DNA from: Polyangium sp. 15x6
Lineage (GTDB): Bacteria > Myxococcota_A > Polyangia > Polyangiales > Polyangiaceae
DNA: 64,000 nucleotides
Direction of reading: 5' to 3'
Assembly: GCF_029960785.1 (NCBI RefSeq)
Contig: NZ_JASBQE010000009.1
Coordinates: 62,001 to 126,000, forward strand
Under the pieces are notes generated by a model, which was not told the origin of the DNA, searched no databases, and was given only the letters and a program-made list of their open reading frames with translations. Shown in pieces: positions 49,754 through 58,505 of the stretch. The number at the start of each line of letters is the position of its first letter. Within the stretch, counting starts at the first letter, position 1. The translations under genes and the position numbers were made by a program.

Positions 49754-51757
49754 ATGCGTTTCGGGATTCGGGCGATCGGCGGGGTTTTGCTCCTCGGGGC
49801 CATATCGGTCGCAGCGGCGGGCTGTAGCGACGATCCCGCGACGACCGCGACGGGGGCGGGCGGCCAGGGCGGCGGCGCGGGCCAGGGAGGGGCGGGCGGT
49901 CAAGGCGGCCAGGGCGGCGATGCGGGCCAGGGCGGCGACGCAGGCCAGGGCGGACAGGGGGGGGCAGGGGGGCAAGGCGGCACGGGCGGCACGGGCGGCA
50001 GCAGCGCCGTCTGCGGTGACGGCGCTGTCGAGGGCAGTGAGGGCTGTGACGACAGCAATACGGCCGATACGGACGGCTGCTCGGCGGCGTGCGCGGTCGA
50101 AGCAGGATGGAGCTGCGCCGGGGAGCCGAGCGTGTGCACGACCGGCTGCGGCGACGGCGTGATCGCCGGCATGGAAGCGTGCGACGACGGCAATGAGGTC
50201 GATGCGGACGGCTGCTCGGCGGCCTGCGTGCTCGAGTCCGGCTGGAATTGCGCCGGAGAGCCGACCGTGTGCACGGACCTCGACGAATGCATGCTCGGCA
50301 CGCACAACTGCGACGCGAATGCGACGTGCACCAATACGCCGGGCTCGTTCACCTGCGCCTGCAACATGGGATATGCGGGCGACGGCACCCTGTGCATGGA
50401 CGTGGACGAGTGCGCGCTGAACACGGACAACTGCGATGCGAACGCGGCCTGCATGAACTCGACCGGCTCGTTCTCGTGCACGTGCAACATGGGATATGCC
50501 GGCAATGGCGTCCTGTGCATGGACGTGGACGAGTGCGCGCTGAACACGGACAACTGCGACGCGAATGCGACGTGCACGAATACGCCCGGCTCGTTCGCCT
50601 GCGCGTGCAACATGGGGTACACCGGCGACGGCCTCATGTGCACGGACGTGGACGAGTGCGCGTTGAATACGGATAACTGCGATTCGAATGCGACGTGCAC
50701 GAATACGCCCGGCTCGTTTGCCTGCGCGTGCAACATGGGATACACCGGCAGCGGCGCCATGTGCACGGACGTGAACGAGTGTTCCGCCGGCACGGACGAC
50801 TGCGACGCGAACGCGACGTGCACGAACCAGCCCGGCACCTTCTCCTGCGCCTGCAATCAGGGTTTTACCGGCAATGGCAAGACGTGTACGTCGGTCTGCG
50901 GCGACGGCCTCGTGGTCGCGGGCGAGGGCTGCGACGACGCGGGCACGACGTCCGGCGACGGGTGCTCGGCGACCTGCCAGGTGGAGGCCGGCTATTCCTG
51001 CACCGGCATGCCGAGCGTGTGCGGACCGCTCTGCGGCGACGGGATCCTCTTGGCCGGCGAGAAATGCGACGACGGGGACGCCGTGGGCGGCGACGGGTGC
51101 AGCGCGACCTGCAAGGTCGAGCCGTACTTCCGGTGCAAGGGTACCCCGAGCACGTGCGCGCGCATCAAGATCGCGTACGCTCCCTCGAACCCCGACGCCT
51201 CGACCTATCGCTCTGCCATCGCGGCGATCACGGGCGGCACGGTCACATACGTCGATCCCCGCACGATGACGCCCTCGCTCGCCACGCTGAACACCTATGA
51301 TTGCGTGCACACGTGGGTGAACACGGGTTTTGCAAACGCGACCACGTTCGGCAACAACCTCGGCGATTTCGTGGACGCGGGCGGAAACGTCGTCCTCGGC
51401 GTGTTCTCGACCTACACGAGCAACATCTCGCTCGCGGGCAAAATCATGACCTCCGCATATTCGCCCGTGGTCTCGCCGACCGGGGACAACCGCTACACCT
51501 CGTCGAGTTATTCGGGCAATGGCACGACGTTCATCCACAGCGGCGTCTCGACGTATGCCTCGTTCTACCGCGACATCCTCATCCTGCAGGGCGCCGGCAT
51601 CATCGACGGCACGTACGCCGACGGCGAGATCGCGCATGCGTACCGCCCCGACTTCAAGGTCGTTTACTCGAACGGCACGGGGCACCCGAACATGCAAGGC
51701 ACCGGCGACTGGGCGCGGCTCGTGGCGAACGCCTGCACAGCGGGCTTCCTCCAGTAA
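49754..51757 (+). CDS. EGF-repeat / Myxococcus Cys-rich-repeat lipoprotein
   Basis: The 667-residue protein starts at ATG 49754 with AGGAGG 7 nt upstream. A signal peptide ends in the lipobox AAAGC. A Gly/Gln-rich linker of about 50 residues follows. Two myxococcal Cys-rich repeats (CGDG-x-EGCDD-x-DGCSA-C pattern) come next, then five calcium-binding-type EGF domains of 41 residues (DVDEC start, six Cys each), then two more Cys-rich repeats. The last 200 residues are a separate domain (KIAYAPSNPD, FVDAGGNVVLGVF, GTGDWARLVANAC) with glutamine-amidotransferase-like strand spacing, which I cannot assign firmly. A rigid calcium-stiffened surface stalk carrying a C-terminal functional domain is likely. 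Confidence 0.9.
   Translation: MRFGIRAIGGVLLLGAISVAAAGCSDDPATTATGAGGQGGGAGQGGAGGQGGQGGDAGQGGDAGQGGQGGAGGQGGTGGTGGSSAVCGDGAVEGSEGCDDSNTADTDGCSAACAVEAGWSCAGEPSVCTTGCGDGVIAGMEACDDGNEVDADGCSAACVLESGWNCAGEPTVCTDLDECMLGTHNCDANATCTNTPGSFTCACNMGYAGDGTLCMDVDECALNTDNCDANAACMNSTGSFSCTCNMGYAGNGVLCMDVDECALNTDNCDANATCTNTPGSFACACNMGYTGDGLMCTDVDECALNTDNCDSNATCTNTPGSFACACNMGYTGSGAMCTDVNECSAGTDDCDANATCTNQPGTFSCACNQGFTGNGKTCTSVCGDGLVVAGEGCDDAGTTSGDGCSATCQVEAGYSCTGMPSVCGPLCGDGILLAGEKCDDGDAVGGDGCSATCKVEPYFRCKGTPSTCARIKIAYAPSNPDASTYRSAIAAITGGTVTYVDPRTMTPSLATLNTYDCVHTWVNTGFANATTFGNNLGDFVDAGGNVVLGVFSTYTSNISLAGKIMTSAYSPVVSPTGDNRYTSSSYSGNGTTFIHSGVSTYASFYRDILILQGAGIIDGTYADGEIAHAYRPDFKVVYSNGTGHPNMQGTGDWARLVANACTAGFLQ
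50276..50890 (+). repeat. Five in-frame 123-bp repeats encoding EGF domains
   Basis: Repeat starts at 50276, 50399, 50522, 50645 and 50768 are exactly 123 bp (41 codons) apart. The middle copies are close to identical at DNA level, while the first and last are more diverged, as expected for tandem duplication from within. Each encodes a DVDEC-type EGF unit with six Cys. Confidence 0.95.
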
Positions 51758-51790
51758 AATCGATTGATTTCCCCGGGGGCCGGGGAGACG

Positions 51791-52606
51791 ATGATCGTCA
51801 TGGCGACGATCGTTCGTGGGCTCCTCCTCCTCGGCCTCGTTTCAGGCTGCGGCGCGCGCACCGAGCTGCCCGTCTGCCAGGTGGAGGGGGAAAAGCGCGA
51901 ATGCGAGACCATTTGCGGCAAGGGCGTGGAGACGTGCGTCTTCGGGAAATGGGAGGGCTGCACGGCGCCCCGGCCCTCCTCCACGATCCCCATCGGGGTG
52001 ACGATCCGCGATTTCAGCGCGTCGCACCCCGATTTCGAAGAGCCCTCGATCGGGCTCGATCTCGGGATCGTCGAGACGAACCTCGGCAGCGACGGCAAAC
52101 CCGTCTATGCGGGAAACCCCACGACGCTCACGACGAGCGGCAAGGCGGGCTTCGACGAATGGTACCGCGACGTCCCCGGGGTCAACGCGTCGACGTCGTT
52201 CACGCTCGAGCTCGCGTCGAGCCCGGGCGCGCCGAATCTGTACCAGTTCAACGCGCCTGATTTCTTCCCGATCGACGGGCAGCTCCTCGGGAACGAGGGA
52301 AACCCGCACAATTTCCATTTCACGCTGGAGATGCAGAGCCCGTTCCGGTACGTCGGCGGCGAATCACTCACGTTTCGCGGGGACGACGACCTCTGGGTCT
52401 TCATCAACGACAAGCTCGCCATCGATCTCGGGGGCGTGCACGCGACCGAGAGCCGGACGATCCTCCTCGACGAGGAGGCCGAGGCCCTCGGGATCACGAA
52501 AGGCGAGGTGTTCCCCTTCGCGCTCTTCTTCGCCGAGCGGCATACGTCGGGCTCGAATTTTTACCTCGAGACGACGATCGCCGAGTTCGACGTCTGTCCG
52601 AAGTGA
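51791..52606 (+). CDS. Fibro-slime domain lipoprotein
   Basis: The 271-residue protein has a signal peptide with lipobox GLVSGC. A small Cys-rich segment follows (CQVEGEKRECETICGKG, then TCVFGKWEGC), then a fibro-slime domain: IPIGVTIRDFSASHPDFE, HNFHFTLEMQSPFRY, TFRGDDDLWVFINDKLAIDL and HTSGSNFYLETTI. This domain is known from secreted slime or fibre-associated proteins in social amoebae and bacteria, so a surface or matrix role fits. I chose ATG 51791 with GGGGAG upstream; ATG 51764 is longer but lacks a good site. It lies 33 bp behind the EGF lipoprotein and is likely co-transcribed. Confidence 0.88.
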   Translation: MIVMATIVRGLLLLGLVSGCGARTELPVCQVEGEKRECETICGKGVETCVFGKWEGCTAPRPSSTIPIGVTIRDFSASHPDFEEPSIGLDLGIVETNLGSDGKPVYAGNPTTLTTSGKAGFDEWYRDVPGVNASTSFTLELASSPGAPNLYQFNAPDFFPIDGQLLGNEGNPHNFHFTLEMQSPFRYVGGESLTFRGDDDLWVFINDKLAIDLGGVHATESRTILLDEEAEALGITKGEVFPFALFFAERHTSGSNFYLETTIAEFDVCPK

Positions 52607-52609
52607 CGG

Positions 52610-54205
52610 TCACGCCGTCGCCGCGTCCTCCGTCGGCTTCTTCTTGCGTTTCTTCTTTTTCGCGGGAGATGCGGGTTCGTCCGTTCGAACCTCCGCGGGC
52701 GGCATCTCCCCGAGCATGATTTGCCGCACGATTCGCGTCGCGTCCTCGGCGCGCGAGGCGGGGACCATCACCTCGATGGGGACGAACGGATGGGCGAAAC
52801 GCGCCATCGTCCGGTAGAGGACGCCGCGCAGGAGGACCGGGATTCCCTCGCTGCGAAGAACGGCGGCGACCATGTCCGCGGCGAAGACGCGGTGCTCCGG
52901 CCAAACCGAGACGAGCTCGCCTTCGATTTGCATGCGTGCACGGACCTCGGCGACGAGATCAAGGACGAGCATGGTCAGGAGCGGCACGAGATAAGGGCTC
53001 GTCCCCGGGCCGACGTCCACGAGCAGCGGGAGGATCACGAAGACGCAGAGCGGCAGGATGCTCAGGCGCAGGGCGGCGAGGACCTCGGAATCCCCTTCCT
53101 CGAGCGGTCGGCTGTCGGGCGAGTATTCGCGAACGCGCCGCCACAGAGCTTCCCGCGCGGTCGGCGTCTGAAAGGCCCATCCGAGGACGAGGACGAGTAT
53201 GGAGGTGAGGACGAGCCTGATGACGAGGGGCACGCCGTCATTCTCGAAATACCACGCGCCGGCGTTGTAGGGGATGAGGTGGGCGGTCGAGAGGAGCCAG
53301 AGCAGCCCTGCGAGGCCCGCGGGGATGAGCGCGGGCGCGACGCCGCTCGCGGGCAGCCGGAGCGGCGGCGGATTGGCGCCCCGCGGGCCCGCGCCTCGGC
53401 GATAAGGCTCCGCGCCGGACGCCTCCACGCGAACGTCCTCGTCCCGCCTGCCAGGCCAGCGCGAGCACGCGACCGCTCCGCCCGCGAGCAGCGCCGGAAT
53501 GATGAAGATGCGGGCTATCTCGGCGGACGTCGGCGCCTTTTCAGGGATGGCCCCCGAGAGGATCGCATGGAGGAACTCGCCTTGCATGACGAGATCCGGG
53601 ACGAGGTAGAGCAACGCAAACCCATTGCCGAGCCCTCGCCTCGTCACCCACGTGGCGAGCAGCACGAGCAGGCTCGTCCCGGCGACCAGGCTGCCGATGA
53701 CGACGAGCTGCGGCCCTTCCGGGTCGAAATAGGACCGTGAACGGGCGATCCCGTATGCGTGGAAGAGCGCGAGCACCATCCCGAGGAGGATCGTGGCCCG
53801 CCCGAGTTTCTCGCGCCCTTCGGGGCCTGCGTGCCGGAGCGGACGCAGGGAGGGGACGATCCAGGCGACGAGCTCGACGAACAGCGCCGCCGCGAGGATC
53901 GGGTACAGGCCGACAGAAAATACGTTCCACGGGAGCCCCGATATTTCCGGTTCCTTCTCTGGAAAGAGCAAGAGCCTCGGCCCGGCGATCGCGATGGCGA
54001 GCGCCACGATCGTCACCCCGATCCGCGACAATAGACCCGGCGGAAGCGGGCGCGCCGTGGTCTCTCCCGAGGGTGGGGCGTAATATGCCGGCCCGTCCAC
54101 GAGCGCGACCCCGCAATCGGCGCAGTCCGGACGATCCACGTCGTATTCGGCCGGCGTTCCGGTGCGCTGTCGATGCGAACACGCGACGTTCGGACAAAAC
54201 TTCAT
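52610..54205 (-). CDS. Zinc-ribbon, SecY-like membrane protein with DUF2007-like tail
   Basis: The 531-residue protein starts at ATG 54205 with GAGGGG upstream. Residues 1-35 form a zinc ribbon (C4, C9, C28, C31). The membrane part follows SecY order: helix 1 (IGVTIVALAIAIAG), then FSVGLYPILAAALFVELVAW and REKLGRATILLGMVLALFHA, matching SecY's region after GIMPYISASI. WVTRRGLGNGFALL matches SecY's TERGIGNGIS. SGVAPALIPAGLAGLLWLL follows, and GTSPYLVPLLTMLVLDLVAE resembles the last SecY helix. The plug/helix-2a region appears shortened. Residues about 435-500 (EHRVFAADMVAAVLRSEGIP) resemble DUF2007, and the C-terminus is Lys-rich. It looks like a diverged SecY paralogue of unknown job. The SecY call is from motif order, not from a search. 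Confidence 0.72.
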   Translation of the reverse strand: MKFCPNVACSHRQRTGTPAEYDVDRPDCADCGVALVDGPAYYAPPSGETTARPLPPGLLSRIGVTIVALAIAIAGPRLLLFPEKEPEISGLPWNVFSVGLYPILAAALFVELVAWIVPSLRPLRHAGPEGREKLGRATILLGMVLALFHAYGIARSRSYFDPEGPQLVVIGSLVAGTSLLVLLATWVTRRGLGNGFALLYLVPDLVMQGEFLHAILSGAIPEKAPTSAEIARIFIIPALLAGGAVACSRWPGRRDEDVRVEASGAEPYRRGAGPRGANPPPLRLPASGVAPALIPAGLAGLLWLLSTAHLIPYNAGAWYFENDGVPLVIRLVLTSILVLVLGWAFQTPTAREALWRRVREYSPDSRPLEEGDSEVLAALRLSILPLCVFVILPLLVDVGPGTSPYLVPLLTMLVLDLVAEVRARMQIEGELVSVWPEHRVFAADMVAAVLRSEGIPVLLRGVLYRTMARFAHPFVPIEVMVPASRAEDATRIVRQIMLGEMPPAEVRTDEPASPAKKKKRKKKPTEDAATA

Positions 54206-54254
54206 GACGCCCCTCGCCCCGAGCATCCGCGCCCGCGCTCCCGGCGTCAAGCCC

Positions 54255-54283
54255 TTGTTCCCGGCGTCGTATGCGCGTAGCCT
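54255..54283 (+). promoter_or_regulatory. Candidate promoter for the beta-helix lipoprotein gene
   Basis: TTGTTC (54255-54260) and TAGCCT (54278-54283) are 17 bp apart in the 98-bp divergent region between the SecY-like gene and the lipoprotein gene. The hexamers are only moderate matches to the sigma70 consensus. The predicted start of transcription would lie about 15 nt before ATG 54304. Confidence 0.33.
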
Positions 54284-54303
54284 GGGCGTTGCGAGGGCGA
54301 ACG

Positions 54304-55407
54304 ATGCAACGACGAACGCTTCACGGGGCGCTCCTGGTTTGTCTTTTCACGGGCGTGGTTTCAGGCTGCGGGGACGAAGCCGCTCCGGCGCCGCTCGATC
54401 CCCAGACGAACCCGGACGAGGGGCCTGTCGCGGGAAACCCGGACGGCGCCTGCGCCGTGCCGGCCGAGGCCCAGGCGGCGGATACGTCGAACCCGACGCA
54501 GGTCGTCGGCAATGGCACGAAGGAGAGCTGCACCTCGGATGCATTCGCCTCTGCCGTGGCGAAGGGCGGTATCATCACGTTCGATTGCGGCCCGGATCCC
54601 GTGGTCATCACGCTCGATCGCACGGCGAAGATCTTCAACGACACCGGTCCCGAGATCGTGATCGACGGCGGCGGGAAGGTCACGCTGAGCGGCGCGGGGG
54701 CGCGGCGCATTCTCTACATGAACACCTGCGACGAGGCGCAACACTGGACCACGCCGATGTGCCAGAACCAGGACCACCCCCGGCTCACGGTGCAAAACCT
54801 GACGTTCGTCGACGGCAATGCGAAAGGCGAGGACCCGGACGGCGGCGGCGCGATCTTCGTGCGGGGAGGCCGCTTCAAGGTGGTGAACAGCCGCTTCTTC
54901 AACAACGTCTGCGACGATGTCGGCCCGGACGTCGGAGGCGGCGCGATTCGTGTTCTCAGTCAATACGAAGGGCTACCCGTGTACGTCGTGAACAGCACGT
55001 TCGGCGGGAGCGAAAAGCTCGGAAATGTCTGCTCGAACGGCGGCGCGCTGAGCAGCATCGGTGTCTCGTACACGGTCCTGAACAGCCTGATGTCCCACCA
55101 GCGCGCGATCGGCAACGGCGCGAACCCGGCGAAGGACGGGACCCCGGGCGGCGGGAGCGGCGGCGCCATTTACAATGACGGCAATACGTTCACGTTGACG
55201 GTCTGCGGGACGAAGATCACGGAGAACCATGCAAACGAAGGGGGCGGCGCCATCTTCTTCGTCAGCAACGATCGCACGGGCACGCTCGTGATCCAGGATT
55301 CGGTGCTCTCGAAGAACCGGAGCCTCGGATTCGAGACGCCGGGTTATCCCGGCATCTTCGTGCTCGCGAACGGCGACCCGCAGGTCACGAACTCCACCCT
55401 GGAATGA
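54304..55407 (+). CDS. Lipoprotein with parallel beta-helix fold
   Basis: The 367-residue protein has a signal peptide with lipobox VVSGC. Short repeated turns typical of right-handed parallel beta-helices follow: IVIDGGGKVTLSG, LTVQNLTFVDGNA, GGGAIFVRGGRFKVVNSRFFNN, GGAIYNDGNTFTLTVCGTKI and GGGAIFFVSNDRTGTLVIQD. The GGGAI-N-x-F pattern recalls polymorphic outer-membrane protein repeats. The chain ends abruptly after VTNSTLE, so the last coil may be open. It is probably a surface adhesin or polysaccharide-related protein. ATG 54304 follows GAGGG at suitable spacing. The deoD-like gene starts 7 bp after its stop. Confidence 0.87.
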   Translation: MQRRTLHGALLVCLFTGVVSGCGDEAAPAPLDPQTNPDEGPVAGNPDGACAVPAEAQAADTSNPTQVVGNGTKESCTSDAFASAVAKGGIITFDCGPDPVVITLDRTAKIFNDTGPEIVIDGGGKVTLSGAGARRILYMNTCDEAQHWTTPMCQNQDHPRLTVQNLTFVDGNAKGEDPDGGGAIFVRGGRFKVVNSRFFNNVCDDVGPDVGGGAIRVLSQYEGLPVYVVNSTFGGSEKLGNVCSNGGALSSIGVSYTVLNSLMSHQRAIGNGANPAKDGTPGGGSGGAIYNDGNTFTLTVCGTKITENHANEGGGAIFFVSNDRTGTLVIQDSVLSKNRSLGFETPGYPGIFVLANGDPQVTNSTLE

Positions 55408-55414
55408 ACGAGCC

Positions 55415-56152
55415 ATGTCCACCATTCACATTTCCGCGGCGCCCGGCGATTTCGCCGACGTGGTCCTGATGCCGGGCGATCCCCTGCGCGCCCGCTACAT
55501 CGCCGAGCGATTCCTCGAGCAGCCGCGCGAGGTCACGGCCGTGCGCAACATGCTGGGGTTCACCGGAACGTACCAGGGACAGCGCATCTCCGTCATGGGG
55601 CACGGGATGGGCATCCCCTCGATCTCCATTTACGCGACCGAGCTCATTCGCAATTACGGCGCGCGTGTCCTCATCCGGGTCGGGAGCTGCGGCGCGCTCC
55701 GGCCGGAGGTCGACCTGAAGGAGGTGATCGTGGCCCTCGCCGCGGGCACGGACTCCCGGGTCAATCGCCATCGCTTCCTCGAACACGATTTCCCGGCGGT
55801 CGCGGATTTCAAGCTGGCGCGGCGAGCGGTGGAGATCGCGGAGCGCCGCGGCCAGCCCGTCCGCGTGGGCTCCGTGTTCAGCGCGGACCTGTTTTACATG
55901 CCGGATGTCGCGCGGCTGCACGAGACGCTCGTGCGCATGGGGATGGTCGCGATCGAAATGGAGGTGGCGGGTCTTTATGGCGTCGCCGCGGAGCTGGGCG
56001 CGCGGGCGCTCGCGCTCCTCGCGGTCGCGGACAACCTGCCGAAGGGCACCTCGCTCTCCTCGGCGGAGCGCGAGACGAGCTTCAACGCGATGATCGGTCT
56101 CGCGCTGGAGCTCGCGGCCGAGGAGGCCGCGGCCATCGCGCCGCCGCCATAG
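55415..56152 (+). CDS. deoD: Purine nucleoside phosphorylase (DeoD type)
   Basis: The enzyme cleaves purine (deoxy)nucleosides with phosphate to free base and (deoxy)ribose 1-phosphate in purine salvage. At 245 residues it has normal length for the hexameric bacterial type. It shows MPGDPLRARYIAERFL, the phosphate-site GHGMGIPSISIYATEL, RVGSCGAL, the base-site AIEMEVAGLYGVAAE (with the Glu-Met-Glu ribose contact) and the catalytic-type Asp in VADNL. It starts at ATG 55415, only 7 bp after the beta-helix lipoprotein gene. Confidence 0.95.
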   Translation: MSTIHISAAPGDFADVVLMPGDPLRARYIAERFLEQPREVTAVRNMLGFTGTYQGQRISVMGHGMGIPSISIYATELIRNYGARVLIRVGSCGALRPEVDLKEVIVALAAGTDSRVNRHRFLEHDFPAVADFKLARRAVEIAERRGQPVRVGSVFSADLFYMPDVARLHETLVRMGMVAIEMEVAGLYGVAAELGARALALLAVADNLPKGTSLSSAERETSFNAMIGLALELAAEEAAAIAPPP

Positions 56153-56161
56153 TCTGTTTCG

Positions 56162-56953
56162 TCAGCGCCCCGGTCGGCGCGGTCCTTTTTGGAGATCGTC
56201 GGGACCGATGATCACGGATTGGGCCAGCTTGTCGCCGTCGGGCGGCGGCCCCTGGAACGGCAAGGGTTTGCGCGGGACGAACGAGCTGATATCGGCCGTA
56301 TCGCCGAGCCCGGGCGCGCGCGTCGGGGGAGGCGGCGCGGGCGGAGCCGGGGGCATTTCAGGAGCCGACGCGTCCGGCGGCATCTGGAAGGGCATCGTCG
56401 GCGGCTTGGTTTGAGGTCGAAATGCCGGGCGTGTCGCGCCGAGGTCTTCGTGAGAAGGCGCGGGGACGCGCGCGGGAACGGGGGGCGCTGCGGGCGCAGC
56501 GGGCGCTGGCGCAGGGGTTGTCACGTATTGCTTCCACACGGAGCCGGCGCTCTGGGGCGCGCGCGAGGGCGGCTCGTCGAGCATGAAGGAAGGCCGCTCG
56601 GGGGCTCGCTCTTCGGGATCGGGCGCGTCCGGATCGATGGGCTCGCCGAGCGACTCCAGGCGCGGCGGCCATTCACGGAGCTTGCGCGACGTGCCGCCGA
56701 ACGCGCGGGCGAAGCGGAGCACGATGTCGGGTGTTTCCTCGGCGGCGGCCTCGGCGAGCGCCTCGCCCCACGCCGCAGCGGCCCGCGCCCAGCGCGCGGG
56801 ACGAATGCCGCAGCGGAGGAGCACTTCCTCGCCGAAGTGCGGCGGGAAAAACTTGCGGTAGGCCATCACCTCCGCGAACCGCTCGAGGGTGAGGCCCTCG
56901 CGACGCTCCTCGGGGGGGACTTGGGGGGATGCAAAACCGGGCTTCGTGGTCAT
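56162..56953 (-). CDS. T6SS-island protein of unknown function with Pro-rich tail
   Basis: The 263-residue cytoplasmic-type protein has a compact N-terminal part of about 95 residues. It includes LTLERFAEVMAYRKFFPPHF, RCGIRPARWARAAAAW and VLRFARAFGG, with amphipathic helices. A long Pro/Ala/Arg-rich disordered region follows (about 115-263), ending with a small conserved-looking VPRKPLPFQG segment. I do not recognise the domain. It lies 16 bp downstream of the Sel1 lipoprotein gene and is the last gene of the VgrG-led run, so it may act as an adaptor, chaperone or immunity component. The role is inferred from position only. Confidence 0.75.
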   Translation of the reverse strand: MTTKPGFASPQVPPEERREGLTLERFAEVMAYRKFFPPHFGEEVLLRCGIRPARWARAAAAWGEALAEAAAEETPDIVLRFARAFGGTSRKLREWPPRLESLGEPIDPDAPDPEERAPERPSFMLDEPPSRAPQSAGSVWKQYVTTPAPAPAAPAAPPVPARVPAPSHEDLGATRPAFRPQTKPPTMPFQMPPDASAPEMPPAPPAPPPPTRAPGLGDTADISSFVPRKPLPFQGPPPDGDKLAQSVIIGPDDLQKGPRRPGR

Positions 56954-56969
56954 GATCGGCTCCGGTGGC

Positions 56970-58505
56970 TCATTTCTTGGGTTGTTTTGCCAAATTGACC
57001 CAGGTCGGGCTTGGCCCCTTTGCAGGGTCCTTCAGCCATTGACAAGCGGCGGTCTCCCCCAGGTCACACGCCTGCTGCGCGAGCGCCCGAGCACGCGTTC
57101 GGTTCTTCGGGAATCCCACGCCGAGGTCGTGCATCCAGGCGAGCTGATAACACTCGTACCCGGACTCGACCTGCTCACACCCGAAGGTCAGGGCGCGTAT
57201 CGCCTCGGCCTCGGCTTCCTTGCGGGGAATGCCATGTTCGTCCGCGCCGAGCAGCAAGAGCGCGAGCTGACCACAGCCCTCCTTGCCGCGATGGCTGCAC
57301 GCGCGTCTCCGCAGATCTACCGAGCTTTTCAAGTCCTTGGGGACGCCGTCGCCCGCGCGTTGCTTGGTGGCGAGCCAAATGCAGCTCGCCATGAAGCCGA
57401 GGTCGCACGACTCCGAAAGAAGCGAGGCGATCTTCGATTCGTCCTTGGGGAAACCATGACCCGCTGCGTGCAAGTAGGCGAGCCTGTAGCACCCGCTGCC
57501 CTCACCGTCATCACACGCGGTGCGGTAGAATTGGCCAGCGCTGGCAAAATCCTGAGACACACCGCGCCCCTGTTCCAGGTGGATGCCCCAGAGTACGCAG
57601 AGATGGGGGGCGCCACGGTCACAACCGTCACGTTTGACCTCCCTCTCCTTGGCGAGATCCTCGCTGGTGCCGATCCCAGTCGCATAATAGTCGACCAGGT
57701 ACTCACAGTGCTGGAGCTTCTCCGTGCACGCCGATTGAACGAGAGCGAAAGCTCTCTGCTCCAGCTTTCGCGAACGGATGGTGTCCGCCTGTTCCCCGTC
57801 CCAGCCTCGCTCGTACATGATGCTCGCGACCACGCAGCCCCGGTGATCGCCCATGTCACAAGCACGCTCGAGGTATTGCTTGGCGAGCCGATGGTCCTTC
57901 TTGACCGGCTTTCCTTTGCGGAAGACGCCACCGAGGATCGTGCACGAATTCGCGTGCCCGCTCTCGCAGCCCTTCTGCGCGAGAGCCATGGCAGCCTTGA
58001 TATCAGCTTCCTTTTCGGCAAGGACGCCCATGTCGCCGTTCACGAGCAGGAGGCCTGCCAGATGGCCGCAGGCGGGCATGTACCCCGTATCGCAGGCCTT
58101 GCGGTACAGCGCCGCGGATACGGAGTCCTCAGGCAAAAGCGAGCCCAGCTCGTCGCAAGCCTCGGCGTCATCGGCATCGCAGGCTTTGCGGAAAAGCTCC
58201 ACGAGGCGGCCTTTGTTTTGCCGCCCCGCCTTGCCCTGTTGGATGAGCAATCCGAGGTTGCGACAGCTCAAGACGTGGCCCGCGTCGCACGCAGCCTTGC
58301 AGGCATCGGCCACGTCGGCGAGCGTGCAGGGTGGTGGAGGTGTCGTCGAGGCTTTCGGCGGTGCTGCCGCGGGAGCAGTCGTCATCGTCGTCGGGGTGGC
58401 TTTCCCCGGCGCGAGGGACGGTTTCTGTGGCTCTGGGGTGGACAAACCGCAGGAAACGGCGAGGAGCGACAGAAACACCGAGCGTCGAAGCACGGCGAGA
58501 CTCAT
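56970..58505 (-). CDS. Sel1-repeat lipoprotein, candidate T6SS immunity/partner protein
   Basis: The 511-residue protein starts with a signal peptide and lipobox-like LAVSC, a Pro/Ala/Thr linker, then about eleven Sel1-like repeats of 35-45 residues (for example LFRKACDADDAEACDELGSL, YRTACDDGEGSGCYRLAYL, AQQACDLGETAACQWL). Each has paired Cys that may form disulfides, so the repeats should sit in the periplasm. ATG 58505 overlaps the stop of the effector-like gene (ATGA), which shows tight coupling. In known T6SS islands, Sel1 proteins beside effectors often act as immunity or adaptor factors. That is the preferred role here. Confidence 0.88.
   Translation of the reverse strand: MSLAVLRRSVFLSLLAVSCGLSTPEPQKPSLAPGKATPTTMTTAPAAAPPKASTTPPPPCTLADVADACKAACDAGHVLSCRNLGLLIQQGKAGRQNKGRLVELFRKACDADDAEACDELGSLLPEDSVSAALYRKACDTGYMPACGHLAGLLLVNGDMGVLAEKEADIKAAMALAQKGCESGHANSCTILGGVFRKGKPVKKDHRLAKQYLERACDMGDHRGCVVASIMYERGWDGEQADTIRSRKLEQRAFALVQSACTEKLQHCEYLVDYYATGIGTSEDLAKEREVKRDGCDRGAPHLCVLWGIHLEQGRGVSQDFASAGQFYRTACDDGEGSGCYRLAYLHAAGHGFPKDESKIASLLSESCDLGFMASCIWLATKQRAGDGVPKDLKSSVDLRRRACSHRGKEGCGQLALLLLGADEHGIPRKEAEAEAIRALTFGCEQVESGYECYQLAWMHDLGVGFPKNRTRARALAQQACDLGETAACQWLKDPAKGPSPTWVNLAKQPKK

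Noticed and set aside
31066-56152. Secretion-linked island spanning all lipoproteins
   Set aside because: The lipoprotein genes are on both strands, broken by metabolic genes, and share only the Gly spacer. There is no evidence for one unit.
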